DNA of 64,000 nucleotides from Paractinoplanes pyxinae (lineage in GTDB: Bacteria > Actinomycetota > Actinomycetes > Mycobacteriales > Micromonosporaceae), in assembly GCF_026626335.1 (NCBI RefSeq), contig NZ_JAPNTZ010000004.1:310001-374000 (forward strand), in the 5' to 3' direction. This document shows positions 7,696 through 19,150 of the stretch, one piece after another. Numbering within the stretch: position 1 is the first letter of the stretch; each line of letters opens with the position of its first letter. The notes under the pieces are model-generated. The model was not told where the DNA came from. It was given only the letters and a program-made list of their open reading frames with translations, and made no database searches. A program made the translations under genes and the position numbers.

Positions 7696-8099
7696 GCCGG
7701 AAACGCCCGCGCGGCAGTCGACGAGACCGTGGCCAGCGCCGGCCGGGTGGGGATGAGCAGGGTAGGGATGCCGAGCGACTGATTCATGGCCGCCAGCTCC
7801 TGCTCGTGGCGGACGTCGCCCGGGTTGCGCACGCCCCGGACGATGACGTCCACGTTGTGCCGATGACAGAAGTCGGCGGTCAGCCCCCGCCACGCGCTGA
7901 CGGAGACGTTCCCCCAGCCGGCGGGCAGGGCGGCGCGCACAGCCGCGGCCCGAGCCTCACCCTCACGCGCCGGATTCTTGGCCGCGTTCACAGCCACCAG
8001 CACGACCAGGTCATCAAACAGATGACGGGCCCGCTCCACGACATCAAGGTGGCCGGCCGTCAGCGGATCAAAGGTGCCGGGAAACACGGCGCGCGACAT
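7692..8099 (-). CDS. CoaD-like nucleotidyltransferase, C-terminally short
   Basis: A 135-residue nucleotidyltransferase with the phosphopantetheine adenylyltransferase signature GTFDPLTAGHLD (8-19), the segment VIVRGVRN matching the CoaD R-G-L-R loop, and LAAMNQSL. CoaD is usually about 160 residues with a conserved SSSxVRE near the end and a final helix; here it ends SSTAARAFPA and stops, so the last ~25 residues are missing. It looks like a paralogue, not the housekeeping CoaD. Coupled by a 4-bp overlap to the beta-lactamase-fold gene downstream. Confidence 0.75.
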   Translation of the reverse strand: MSRAVFPGTFDPLTAGHLDVVERARHLFDDLVVLVAVNAAKNPAREGEARAAAVRAALPAGWGNVSVSAWRGLTADFCHRHNVDVIVRGVRNPGDVRHEQELAAMNQSLGIPTLLIPTRPALATVSSTAARAFPA

Positions 8100-8240
8100 G
8101 CCTTGAGCGTAGGGCGTCGCCTCGGCCGGTCGTGCGCCACGGCCGTGAGGGGACGCTCAGATCGCAGCGCCAGCCGCCGAAGGCGGTGATCACGTCGATG
8201 CTTTTGTCTTGCCCCAGATGGCGTACGGGACAGGAAAGCA

Positions 8241-8276
8241 AAACCCCCGCCCTTCGAAAGCGAAAGACGGGGGTTT
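8241..8276 (-). terminator. Terminator of acnA
   Basis: Arms AAACCCCCG (8241-8249) and CGGGGGTTT (8268-8276) form a 9-bp stem; the loop can pair further (CTTCG/CGAAAG). On the minus strand the stem is followed by TTTTGCTTTCC, a T-rich run. It lies 16 bases past the acnA stop codon. Confidence 0.8.
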
Positions 8277-8291
8277 CGAAAACGCGAACGG

Positions 8292-11063
<2,772 letters not shown>

Positions 11064-11123
11064 CGTCATCTCCTTCACACCCAGCGACTGTCGTTCAAGT
11101 CTTTCGCACCGAAAGGGCGGCCT

Positions 11124-11142
11124 TCGGGTTAGGCATACCTAA
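11124..11142 (-). promoter_or_regulatory. Iron-box-like palindrome (DtxR/IdeR type) upstream of acnA
   Basis: The plus strand reads TCGGGTTAGGCATACCTAA. Against the 19-base IdeR/DtxR consensus TTAGGTTAGGCTAACCTAA as I remember it, 15 positions match, with half-sites TTAGG and CCTAA. It lies about 60 bases upstream of the acnA start and would fit iron control of an iron-sulfur enzyme. Confidence 0.5.
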
Positions 11143-11167
11143 CTCTCGGTTCACGTTCGTTCGTAAA

Positions 11168-11183
11168 CCGTACGTCCGTCTTG
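11168..11183 (-). promoter_or_regulatory. Putative AcnR operator upstream of acnA
   Basis: CCGTACGTCCGTCTTG, 15 of 16 bases shared with the site directly upstream of the AcnR-like gene (1182-1197), about 105 bases upstream of the acnA start codon. Confidence 0.5.
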
Positions 11184-11254
11184 TAAGCCCGCGCAAGGCG
11201 GGGTCGCCCTCTCTCACGTTTACCCCGGTCTGCGCCCGGGCACATCTTTCAACC

Positions 11255-11644
11255 GTGAAGGCGCCCACCGATCTGGTCCGGCTGACCGAGTTCTTCGACC
11301 GCTACGGAACCGCACTGACCAGCGGAGACGTGGCGGCCATCGCGAATTGCTACGCGCTGCCGGGCATGGTGGTCTCCGATGCCTACAGCTTCACCTTCGC
11401 CACGCCGGCCGCCGTCGCGCTGTCGTTCCTGGGCGCCGCCCCGAGCTACGACGAGCGTCAGATCGTGGCCGCGCACGCGCAGATGCTCGACGTGCAGCGA
11501 CTGTCGCCGGCGCTGAGCCTCGTCGCTGTCGAGTGGGAATATCTCGATTCGCGGGGAAATGCCGTACCCGGGGAGCGTTACAGCTATCTGCTCCGGGTTG
11601 GCGCCGATGGGCCAAGAATCACCACGGTCATTGCCACTGACTGA
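11255..11644 (+). CDS. NTF2/SnoaL-like protein
   Basis: A 129-residue single-domain protein. The pattern LTEFFDRYGTALTSGDVAAIANCYALPGMVVSD at the N-terminus, followed by strands (LVAVEWEYLDSRG, ERYSYLLRV, ITTVIATD), is that of the NTF2-like cone fold (SnoaL or DUF4440 type). These bind small hydrophobic ligands or act as isomerases; no specific role can be read. GTG start, no strong ribosome site. Transcribed divergently from acnA and 31 bp upstream of the pullulanase gene. Confidence 0.6.
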   Translation: MKAPTDLVRLTEFFDRYGTALTSGDVAAIANCYALPGMVVSDAYSFTFATPAAVALSFLGAAPSYDERQIVAAHAQMLDVQRLSPALSLVAVEWEYLDSRGNAVPGERYSYLLRVGADGPRITTVIATD

Positions 11645-11675
11645 AACTGTCGGGCCCTGGTGCGAGTATGGCCAG

Positions 11676-14516
11676 GTGATCAGCTCTCCCGACGTCGCGG
11701 TGATCCATTACCAGCGGCCCCACGGCGACTACGCCGGCTGGGGTCTGCACGCCTGGGAAGGCGCCATCGCCAAGCCCGACTGGCACCGGCCGCTCGCCCC
11801 GTCGGGGTTCGACGATTTCGGGGCCGTGTTCACGGTTCCGGTCCGCGACGACGCCATCGGCCTGCGCTTCGTGCTCCATCGCGGCGACGAGAAAGACCTC
11901 CCCGACGACCAGCGGCTCGATCTCACCGCGGCCCGTGAGGTGTGGCTCCGTGCGGGCGAAGCGGTCCCGGTCCGTCCCGATCTCGGCTCGCTCGGTCCCG
12001 AGGTCGACCGGGCCCGGGCGTACGCGGTGTTCGTCGACCGCACGACCATCGCGCTGCCCGGCTGGCTGGCCGATCGCGCCGTCACGTTCTCGCTGCTGGG
12101 TGACGCTGCCGTTCCGCTCACCGCGCGTCCGGGCGGGCTCTTCCAAGCCCAGAGCCGCCGGTTCCCCCACCTGCGGGCCTACCGTGCTTTTTCCGTACGC
12201 GAGATGGGTGACGCCCCGCTCGGTGAACTGCTGCGCGGGCCGGTGCTGGTCGAGGGGCGCGACGCGGAGGGCCAGGTCACCGCGCTGACCGGCGTCCAGA
12301 TCCCGGGCGTGCTCGACGATGTGTACGCCGATGCCGCCGACGCCGAACTCGGCCTGATCCTGGGCGACGAGCGTCCCCGCCTGGCGGTGTGGGCCCCCAC
12401 CGCCCGCGCGGTCGAGCTCGAGCTGTTCAAGAGCCCGGCCGACGAGCCGCGGCTGGTCCCCATGGAACGCGACGCGCTCACCGGCGTCTGGACGGCCGCG
12501 CTCAAGCCGAAGTGGCTGGGCCGCTACTACCGCTACCGGGTCGAGGTGTGGCACCCGTCGGCCCAGCGCGTGATCACCACCAGCGTCACCGACCCGTACT
12601 CGCTGGCCCTGGCCACCGACTCCACCCACAGCCTGCTGGTCGACCTGGCCGATCCCGCGCTCAAGCCGTTCGGGTGGGAATCGCTGGCCAAGCCGCCCGC
12701 CGTCGCCCCGGCCCGCATGCAGATCGGCGAGGTGTCGATCCGCGACTTCTCGATCTTCGACCACTCGCTGCCGCCGGTCGAGCGGGGCACGTACGCGGCC
12801 TTCACCCGGCCCGATTCGGCGTCGATGAGCCACCTGCGGTCCCTGGCCGAGGCCGGGCTGACCCACCTGCACCTGCTGCCCGCCTTCGACTTCGGCAGCG
12901 TGCCCGACCGCCGGTTCGACCAGGCCACCCCCGCCTGCGACCTGGCCGCCCTGCCGCCCGATTCACCCGAGCAGCAGGCCGCCGTCATGGCCGTCGCCGA
13001 GTCGGACGGCTTCAACTGGGGTTACGACCCGTGGCACTACACGGCGCCCGAGGGCAGCTTCGCCGTCGACCCGGCCGGCCCGGCCCGCGTGCTCGAGTTC
13101 CGCCGCATGGTGGCCGCGCTCAACGCGGCCGGGCTGCGCGTGGTGCTCGACGTCGTCTACAACCACACGATGGGCGACGGGCTCGACCGGTTCAGCGTGC
13201 TCGACCGGCTCGTGCCCGGCTACTACCACCGGCTGCTGGCCGACGGCTCGACCGCCGAGTCGACCTGCTGCCCCAACACCGCGCCCGAGCACATGATGAT
13301 GAGCCGCGTGGTGGTCGACTCGGTGGTCACCTGGGCCCGCGAATACAAGATCGACGGGTTCCGCTTCGACCTCATGGGCCACCACCCGCGGGCCAACATC
13401 CTCGAGGTGCGGGTCAACCTCGACCACCTCGACGACGGCAAAGACATCGTTCTGTACGGCGAGGGCTGGAACTTCGGCGAGGTCGCCAACGACGCCCGGT
13501 TCGCCCAGGCCACCCAGGTCAACATGGCCGGCACCGGCATCGGCACGTTCAACGACCGCCTGCGGGACGCGGCCCGCGGCGGCGGCTCGTTCGGCGACCC
13601 CCGCGTGCCCGGCTTCGCCACCGGGCTGGGCTCGGCGACCCCGCCGCACGTGCACGACCAGATCAAGGTGGGCTTGGCCGGCGGCCTGGCGACCTACCGC
13701 TTCACCACGCACACCGGAGCCGAGCTGAGCGGCGCCCAGATCGACTACAACGGCTCGCCCAGCGGCTACGCGATGTCCCCGGGCGAGGTGATCAACTACG
13801 TCGACGCCCACGACAACGAGATCCTGTACGACGCGATGGCGTTCAAGCTGCCGCAGTCGACCGGCCCGGTCGACCGCGCGCGCATGCAGGTGCTCGCGCT
13901 GGCGCTGGTGGTGCTCGGCCAGGGCGCCGGCTTCGTCGCGCTGGGCAGCGAGCGGCTGCGTTCCAAGTCGCTCGACCGCAACAGCCACAACTCCGGCGAC
14001 TGGTTCAACCAGATCCGGTGGGACCCGGCCCTGGGCAACGGCTTCGGCCTCGGCCTGCCGCCCGCGAAAGAGAACGAGGGCGTGTGGCCGCTGGCCGCCC
14101 CGCTGCTCGCCGATCCCGCGCTGGTGCCGCCGCCCGACGTGATCGAGATGACCGCCGAGCGCTACCGCGAACTGCTGCGCATCCGGCGCTCGTCCCCGGT
14201 GTTCGGCCTGCCCACGGCGGACGAGGTGCAGCGCCGGGTGACGTTCCCGCTCGGCGGCCCGGCCGAGACGCCCGGCGTGATCGTCATGTGCCTGGACGGC
14301 ACCGGCCTCGACCCGCGCTGGAGCCAGACCGTGGTCGTCCTCAACGCGACCGAGGAGTCCACGGTCCAGTTCGTGCCGGGCGTCTCCGAGGGCCTGCGCC
14401 TGCACCCCGACCTGGTGGAATCGGCCGATCCGCTGCTGCGGACGGCCAAGGCCGCCGCGGGCAACCTGACCGTCCCGGCCCGCTCGGTCGCCGTGTTCGT
14501 GGCCGAGGCTGCCTGA
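11676..14516 (+). CDS. pulA: Pullulanase-type alpha-1,6-glucosidase (GH13)
   Basis: A 946-residue debranching enzyme. N-terminal carbohydrate-binding region (starts with HYQRPHGDYAGWGLHAWEG, typical of the starch-binding PUD module), then a CBM48-like domain near residue 230 (LAVWAPTARAVELELF), then the GH13 barrel: FNWGYDPWHY, VVLDVVYNHT, nucleophile Asp in DGFRFDLMGHH, acid/base Glu in YGEGWNFG, and transition-state Asp in YVDAHDNE. No signal peptide at the chosen GTG (11676), so it probably acts on intracellular glycogen or maltodextrin. The longer frame upstream shadows the NTF2-like gene. Confidence 0.93.
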   Translation: MISSPDVAVIHYQRPHGDYAGWGLHAWEGAIAKPDWHRPLAPSGFDDFGAVFTVPVRDDAIGLRFVLHRGDEKDLPDDQRLDLTAAREVWLRAGEAVPVRPDLGSLGPEVDRARAYAVFVDRTTIALPGWLADRAVTFSLLGDAAVPLTARPGGLFQAQSRRFPHLRAYRAFSVREMGDAPLGELLRGPVLVEGRDAEGQVTALTGVQIPGVLDDVYADAADAELGLILGDERPRLAVWAPTARAVELELFKSPADEPRLVPMERDALTGVWTAALKPKWLGRYYRYRVEVWHPSAQRVITTSVTDPYSLALATDSTHSLLVDLADPALKPFGWESLAKPPAVAPARMQIGEVSIRDFSIFDHSLPPVERGTYAAFTRPDSASMSHLRSLAEAGLTHLHLLPAFDFGSVPDRRFDQATPACDLAALPPDSPEQQAAVMAVAESDGFNWGYDPWHYTAPEGSFAVDPAGPARVLEFRRMVAALNAAGLRVVLDVVYNHTMGDGLDRFSVLDRLVPGYYHRLLADGSTAESTCCPNTAPEHMMMSRVVVDSVVTWAREYKIDGFRFDLMGHHPRANILEVRVNLDHLDDGKDIVLYGEGWNFGEVANDARFAQATQVNMAGTGIGTFNDRLRDAARGGGSFGDPRVPGFATGLGSATPPHVHDQIKVGLAGGLATYRFTTHTGAELSGAQIDYNGSPSGYAMSPGEVINYVDAHDNEILYDAMAFKLPQSTGPVDRARMQVLALALVVLGQGAGFVALGSERLRSKSLDRNSHNSGDWFNQIRWDPALGNGFGLGLPPAKENEGVWPLAAPLLADPALVPPPDVIEMTAERYRELLRIRRSSPVFGLPTADEVQRRVTFPLGGPAETPGVIVMCLDGTGLDPRWSQTVVVLNATEESTVQFVPGVSEGLRLHPDLVESADPLLRTAKAAAGNLTVPARSVAVFVAEAA

Positions 14517-14599
14517 GGTTCAGCTGTGAGTCCCCTCCCGGATGGGTTTATGGGGTCGCGCGGAACCGCCCGCTGGGAAAAGATGGGCGGGGGAGGGGT

Positions 14600-15367
14600 G
14601 TGCTGTTGCGCGAGGTGAACTACGACGATCGGCAACATCTGGTCTACGCGCGGGCTCGCGCGTTGACCCCCGACAGGCTGACCGAGTGGCTGCACGTGTT
14701 CGCCCGGCACGCTCCGGAAAGGCGGCCGCTGGCGGTGCTCGACCTGGGCTCCGGCACGGGCCGTTTCACGCCCGCGCTGGCCGCCGAGTTCGGCGGCCCG
14801 GTCTGGGGCGTCGAGCCCTCCGACCACATGCGAGCGGTGGCCGAACAGCACGGCGACCACCCCGGCGTGACGTACCTGGCCGGCTCGGCCACCGAGATCC
14901 CGCTGCCCGACGACAGCTGCGACCTGGTGCTGCTCTTCCTGGTTCTGCACCACGTCCGCGACCACCACGCGGCGGCGGCCGAGGTCGCCCGCGTGCTGCG
15001 CCCCGGCGGCCGGGTGCTGATCCGCAGCCTGTTCCCCGACCGCATGCCCGAACTGCCCTGGTACAGCTACTTCCCGGGCGCCCGCCTGATCGACGAGCAG
15101 GTCTTCCCGCGGCTCGATCCGCTGCTGGTCACGTTCGCCGGCGCCGGCCTGCGGTTCGTGACGGTGGAACGCGTGCAGGAACGCATCGCCGACAGCCTCG
15201 CCGACTATGAGAACAGGCTGAAGCTGCGCGGATCGTCCACGTTCGAACGGCTCACCGAGCTCGAGATCATCGAGGGCTTCGACGCGATCGAGGCGGCGGT
15301 GCGGGCCGAGCGGCAACCCCGGCAGGTCGAGGAAGAGAGCGACCTGCTCGTCCTCGAAAAGGGCTAA
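14600..15367 (+). CDS. Class I SAM-dependent methyltransferase
   Basis: A 255-residue methyltransferase: motif I VLDLGSGTGRF, the acidic ribose-binding end of strand 2 (GVEPSDHM), CDLVLLFLVLHHV and VLRPGGRVLIRS, all of the UbiE/Methyltransf_11 type. The substrate cannot be read. GTG start at 14600 close behind GGGAGGGG. The 3' end overlaps the convergent ECF42 sigma gene by 4 bp. Confidence 0.88.
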   Translation: MLLREVNYDDRQHLVYARARALTPDRLTEWLHVFARHAPERRPLAVLDLGSGTGRFTPALAAEFGGPVWGVEPSDHMRAVAEQHGDHPGVTYLAGSATEIPLPDDSCDLVLLFLVLHHVRDHHAAAAEVARVLRPGGRVLIRSLFPDRMPELPWYSYFPGARLIDEQVFPRLDPLLVTFAGAGLRFVTVERVQERIADSLADYENRLKLRGSSTFERLTELEIIEGFDAIEAAVRAERQPRQVEEESDLLVLEKG

Positions 15368-16593
15368 CTCAGGGCGGCTGCTTTCCGCAACAGCACCGCC
15401 CGCTCGCGAACGTTGCCGCACAGCCGGGCCGCCAGCTCGAGCTCGGCGCGGGCCTCGCCGGTCCGGCCCAGCCGGGTCAGCAGCTCGCCCCGCACGCTGG
15501 GCAGCAGGTACGAGCCGGGCAGTCGATCCGTCGCCACCATCTCGTCGACCAGCAACAGGCCCGCGGCCGGCCCTTCCGCCATCGCCACCGCCACGGCTCG
15601 GTTGAGCGCGACGATCGGGGACGGCGCGACCCGGCCCAGGGCCTCGTAGAGCAGCACGATGCGGTCCCAGTCGGTGGCGGCGACCGACGGGGCGGCGGCA
15701 TGGCAGGCGGCGATCGCGGCCTGCAACCCGTACGGGCCGAGCCCGCGACCCGCCGCCGAAGCCTGACCCAGCGCGGCCAGCCCCCGGCGGATCGCCGACC
15801 GGTCCCAGCGCCGGCGGTCCTGGTCCTCGAGCAGGATCGCCGACCCGTCGGCAGCGGTGCGGGCCGGGAAACGCGAGGCGGTCAGCTCGCACAGGGCGAT
15901 CAGCCCGAACACCTCCGGCTCGCCGGGCAGCAGGGCGGCCAGCGTCCGGGTCAGGCGCACCGCCTCGTACGCCAAGTCCGTTCGTAGCAGGCTGTCACCG
16001 GCCGTCGCCGTCGAGCCCTCGGTGAAGATCACGTAGAGGACGCTCAGCACGCCGCCCAGGCGTTCCTTGCGGTCGGCCTGGTCCGGCACCTCGAACGGGA
16101 CCTGAGCGGCCGCGATGGTCTTCTTGGCCCGGGTGATGCGGGCCTGGACGGTGGGCACGGGGACCAGGAACGCCCGGGCGATCTCGTCGGTGGACAGACC
16201 GCCGACCGTACGCAGGGTGAGCGCGACCCGGGCCTCGGGCGACAGGACCGGATGGCAGGCGACGAACATCAGCGCCAGCACGTCGTCGTCGATCCGGTCC
16301 GGGTCCCACAGATGCCCGTCGCCGCCGTCCGAGTCGGCCTGGGCGAGCAGGGCGTACTTCTCGTCCCGGGCGGCCCGGCGGCGGAACATGTCGATGGCCC
16401 GCCGCCGAGCCGTGTTGAGGAGCCAGCCGACCGGGTTGTCCGGTTCGCCGTCGCGGGGCCAGGCGACGATCGCCTCGGCGACCGCCTCCTGGGCCACGTC
16501 CTCGGCCAGGTCGAGGTCACCGCCGGTGAACCGGGTCAGCGCGCCGACGATGCGGGCCGACTCGATCCGCCAGACGGCCTCGAGCGAGGTCAC
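15364..16593 (-). CDS. ECF42-type sigma factor with C-terminal TPR-like extension
   Basis: A 409-residue sigma factor. Region 2 (about 8-75, DLDLAEDVAQEAVAEAIVAWPRDG, PVGWLLNTARRRAIDMFRRR) and region 4 (about 105-165, TVGGLSTDEIARAFLVPVPTVQARITRAKK) are followed by ~230 residues of helical repeats including VLLYEALGRVAPSPIVALNRAVA. This architecture, and the coupled DGPF/YCII gene upstream, is the known ECF42 arrangement, which has no classical anti-sigma; the C-terminal extension is thought to modulate activity. Start overlaps the DGPF stop (ATGA). Confidence 0.93.
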   Translation of the reverse strand: MTSLEAVWRIESARIVGALTRFTGGDLDLAEDVAQEAVAEAIVAWPRDGEPDNPVGWLLNTARRRAIDMFRRRAARDEKYALLAQADSDGGDGHLWDPDRIDDDVLALMFVACHPVLSPEARVALTLRTVGGLSTDEIARAFLVPVPTVQARITRAKKTIAAAQVPFEVPDQADRKERLGGVLSVLYVIFTEGSTATAGDSLLRTDLAYEAVRLTRTLAALLPGEPEVFGLIALCELTASRFPARTAADGSAILLEDQDRRRWDRSAIRRGLAALGQASAAGRGLGPYGLQAAIAACHAAAPSVAATDWDRIVLLYEALGRVAPSPIVALNRAVAVAMAEGPAAGLLLVDEMVATDRLPGSYLLPSVRGELLTRLGRTGEARAELELAARLCGNVRERAVLLRKAAALS

Positions 16594-17009
16594 AGCTGGC
16601 CGGTCTGCTCACGCCAGACGCGCTCGCGCTGGACCCACTCGTTGTCCTGCGGGAACTCGTCGATGCCGGGGACGCGGCGGATCTCCGACTTGGAGCCGGG
16701 GATGGCGGGCATGCGCTTGGCCCACTCGATCGCCTCCTCCTTCGACTTCACGTCGAGGATGTAGAAGCCGCCGAACAGCTCCTTGGTCTCGCCGTACGGG
16801 CCGTCGGTGACCACCGGCGTCTCGCCGCTGTAGTCGACGACCACGCCGTCCGACGGGTCCTCGAGACCCTCGGCCGCGACCAGCACGCCCGCCTTGATCA
16901 GCTCGTCGTTGAAGCGGCCGACCTGCTCGAGCATCTGGTCCATCGACGCGTTCATCATCGTGGCCAGGCTCTCGTCGGTGTTCCGCATGATCAGCATGTA
17001 CTTCGCCAT
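16590..17009 (-). CDS. YCII-related DGPF-domain protein
   Basis: A 139-residue protein starting MAKYMLIMRNTDES, with the DGPYGETKELFGGFYIL stretch that names the DGPF family, followed by the helix EAIEWAKRMP. It is the regular partner of ECF42 sigma factors and is often a target of them. Here it precedes the sigma gene with a 4-bp overlap. The biochemical role of DGPF proteins is not known; a role in stress response is inferred for the family. Confidence 0.92.
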   Translation of the reverse strand: MAKYMLIMRNTDESLATMMNASMDQMLEQVGRFNDELIKAGVLVAAEGLEDPSDGVVVDYSGETPVVTDGPYGETKELFGGFYILDVKSKEEAIEWAKRMPAIPGSKSEIRRVPGIDEFPQDNEWVQRERVWREQTGQL

Positions 17010-17165
17010 GGTGCCGTTCTCCTCGGTGTCCGGTCCGGTCGCGAGTCGACCTTCTCACCCTCAGGTCGAACGGGCATGCCACCGATCGACACCGCCCGCG
17101 ACAAATTTCCGGGGTGCTTCGTTGCGCTAGATTGCGACACGGTTTTCGGACGAGGGGAGACGGTT

Positions 17166-17633
17166 GTGCGGCAGCGATGGGTCTGGGGTGGGATCGCCCT
17201 GGTGGCGCTGGTCGGCGGGTGCACCTCCGGTTCGGACGACGAGCCGGCCACGCCGAAGTCGCCGCCGGCCTGGACCGAACCGGCGGCGTACTCCTATGTG
17301 CTGGCCCGGGGCTGCGACGCGGCCAAGCCCGTCGGCCGCTACCAGGTGGACGTCAAGTCGGGCGCGGTCGCCGACTCCAAGCGCCTGGACACCACCTCGG
17401 TCGAGCCGTCGGCCGGATCCGAGGAGGACCTGGGCCCGGCCACCGGCGACACCGGCGAGGAGATCGAGGCCTTCACGCTGAACGAACTGCTCGAGATGGC
17501 GCAGAACGCGACCGACGACGGCGGCGCGGTGACCAAGGCCTTCGACAACACCGACGGCCACCCGGTGAAGGTGACCATCGATGTCGGCTCCGGCCCGGAG
17601 TGCTGGAACGTCAGCGACTACAAGACGGCTTAG
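17166..17633 (+). CDS. Secreted lipoprotein, DUF6174-like
   Basis: A 155-residue exported lipoprotein. N-terminal VRQRWVWGGIALVALVGGC has a lipobox (LVGGC) with Cys at about residue 19, followed by a Ser/Asp/Pro-rich linker. The globular part has AYSYVLARGCDAAKPVGRYQVDVKSG and ends with CWNVSDYKTA; the Tyr-x-Tyr start and VKVTIDVG pattern resemble DUF6174. The GTG at 17166 follows GGGGAG; an ATG at 17076 would give an N-terminus incompatible with a signal peptide. Convergent with pepP, overlapping by 4 bp. Confidence 0.7.
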   Translation: MRQRWVWGGIALVALVGGCTSGSDDEPATPKSPPAWTEPAAYSYVLARGCDAAKPVGRYQVDVKSGAVADSKRLDTTSVEPSAGSEEDLGPATGDTGEEIEAFTLNELLEMAQNATDDGGAVTKAFDNTDGHPVKVTIDVGSGPECWNVSDYKTA

Positions 17634-19099
17634 CCGGGCAGGCGCGGGCCGGCCTCGCGCTGGGCGGCCATCCACGTCTCGACGTCGGCCGACGAGCGGG
17701 GCAGGCCGGCCGACAGGTTCGTGCAGCCGTCGGCCGTGACCAGCACGTCGTCCTCGATGCGGACGCCCATGCCCTGCAGCTCGGCCGGCACCAGGTCGTC
17801 CTCGGGCTGGAAGTAGAGGCCGGGCTCGACCGTCAGCACGTAGCCCTCCTGCAGGGGGCCGTCGCGGTAGGCCTCGTTGCGGGCGTTGTTGCAGTCGTGC
17901 ACGTCGATGCCGAGCATGTGGCCGAAACCGTGCAGCGTCCAGCGGCGGTAGACGGTGCTCTTCTCGTCCATCGCCTCGTCGACGCTCACCGGCAGCAGGC
18001 CCAGGTCGCTCAGGCCCTCGGCCAGCACCCGCATGCAGACCTGGTGGATGTCCTTGAACAGCACGCCGGGCCGGATCGCGTCCATGCCGGCCTGCTGCGA
18101 GGCGTGCACGATGTCGTACACCTGGCGCTGCAGCGGCGTGAAGCGGCCGTTGACCGGCACCGTGCGGGTCACGTCGGCGGTGTAGAAGTTGTCGCCCTCG
18201 ACGCCCATGTCCATGAGCAGCAGCTCGCCCGGCGTGGTGACGCCGGTGTTGCGCACCCAGTGCAGGATCGTCGCGTGCGCGCCGGCGCCGACGATCGAGC
18301 CGTAGCCGACGTCGTTGCCGTCGTGCCGGGCGCGCAGGCCGAAGACGCCCTCGAGCAGGCGCTCCTTGACCCCGCGGTCGGCCGGCAGCACCCGGGCGAC
18401 GTCCTCGAAGCCGCGCACGGTGGCGTCGATGGCCGCCTGGAGCTGGGCGATCTCCCACTCGTCCTTGATCAGCTTGAGCTCGCTGAGCACCCAGGCCAGC
18501 TCGCGGTCGCGGGGCTTCTCGCGGTCGGGCTCGTAGGCCAGCACCGTACGGTCGACGTTCGGGTCGAGGCCGCGCAGCACCCGCGTACGCCCGGGAGCGG
18601 AACCGGCCAGGGCCGCGCCCAGCTCGCCCAGCGAGGCCGTCTCGACGCCGAGCTCGGTCGACTTCTCGGCCAGCGTGTGCGTGCGGCCCACCCACAGCTC
18701 GCCGTTGCGGCTGCGGAAGAACGCGTCGGTGTCCTTGGAGTTGCGCTGGTGGGTGTAGAGCACGGCGTCGTGGCCGGAGCCGCTGGGCCGCAGCACGAGC
18801 ACGCTGTCGGGGTCGCGGTCGCCGGTCAGGTAGACGAAGTCGCTGCCCGGGCGGAACGGGTAGTCGGTGTCGTTGGCCCGCACCTTCTCGTTGCCGGACG
18901 GGATGATCAGGGTCTCGCCCGGGAAGGCCTCGGAGAGCGCGTTGCGCCGCTTGGCGTAGTTGGGCACCTCGGGCAGCGGGCTGACGGCCAGCGGATCCTC
19001 TCGCCAGCCGGACCGCATGAACTGCAGGAAGGCCTCGGGGAAGGCGGGGTCGTGGGATTCCGTCTTGGCCGCGGGTTGCGCGGCCTTCTGCTCGGCCAT
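17630..19099 (-). CDS. pepP: Xaa-Pro aminopeptidase (aminopeptidase P family)
   Basis: A 489-residue metallopeptidase removing N-terminal residues next to proline. The AMP_N domain spans about 45-180 (YAKRRNALSEAF, YPFRPGSDFVYLTGDRDPDSVLVL), and the pita-bread catalytic domain about 215-470. Metal ligands are visible in MDMGVEGDNFYTADVTRT, HGFGHMLGIDVHD, VLTVEPGLYF and GVRIEDDVLV. Cytoplasmic. ATG start at 19099. Length is normal for the actinobacterial enzyme. Confidence 0.93.
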   Translation of the reverse strand: MAEQKAAQPAAKTESHDPAFPEAFLQFMRSGWREDPLAVSPLPEVPNYAKRRNALSEAFPGETLIIPSGNEKVRANDTDYPFRPGSDFVYLTGDRDPDSVLVLRPSGSGHDAVLYTHQRNSKDTDAFFRSRNGELWVGRTHTLAEKSTELGVETASLGELGAALAGSAPGRTRVLRGLDPNVDRTVLAYEPDREKPRDRELAWVLSELKLIKDEWEIAQLQAAIDATVRGFEDVARVLPADRGVKERLLEGVFGLRARHDGNDVGYGSIVGAGAHATILHWVRNTGVTTPGELLLMDMGVEGDNFYTADVTRTVPVNGRFTPLQRQVYDIVHASQQAGMDAIRPGVLFKDIHQVCMRVLAEGLSDLGLLPVSVDEAMDEKSTVYRRWTLHGFGHMLGIDVHDCNNARNEAYRDGPLQEGYVLTVEPGLYFQPEDDLVPAELQGMGVRIEDDVLVTADGCTNLSAGLPRSSADVETWMAAQREAGPRLPG

Positions 19100-19150
19100 G
19101 GTGGCGCCTCCGATCGTCGCTGACCCGACGTTACCGCCTTCCCCGAGCCC

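Noticed and set aside
7692..8099. Housekeeping phosphopantetheine adenylyltransferase CoaD.
   Set aside because: It is about 25 residues short, lacks the C-terminal SSSxVRE block in full, and is coupled to an unrelated hydrolase; a paralogue is more likely.
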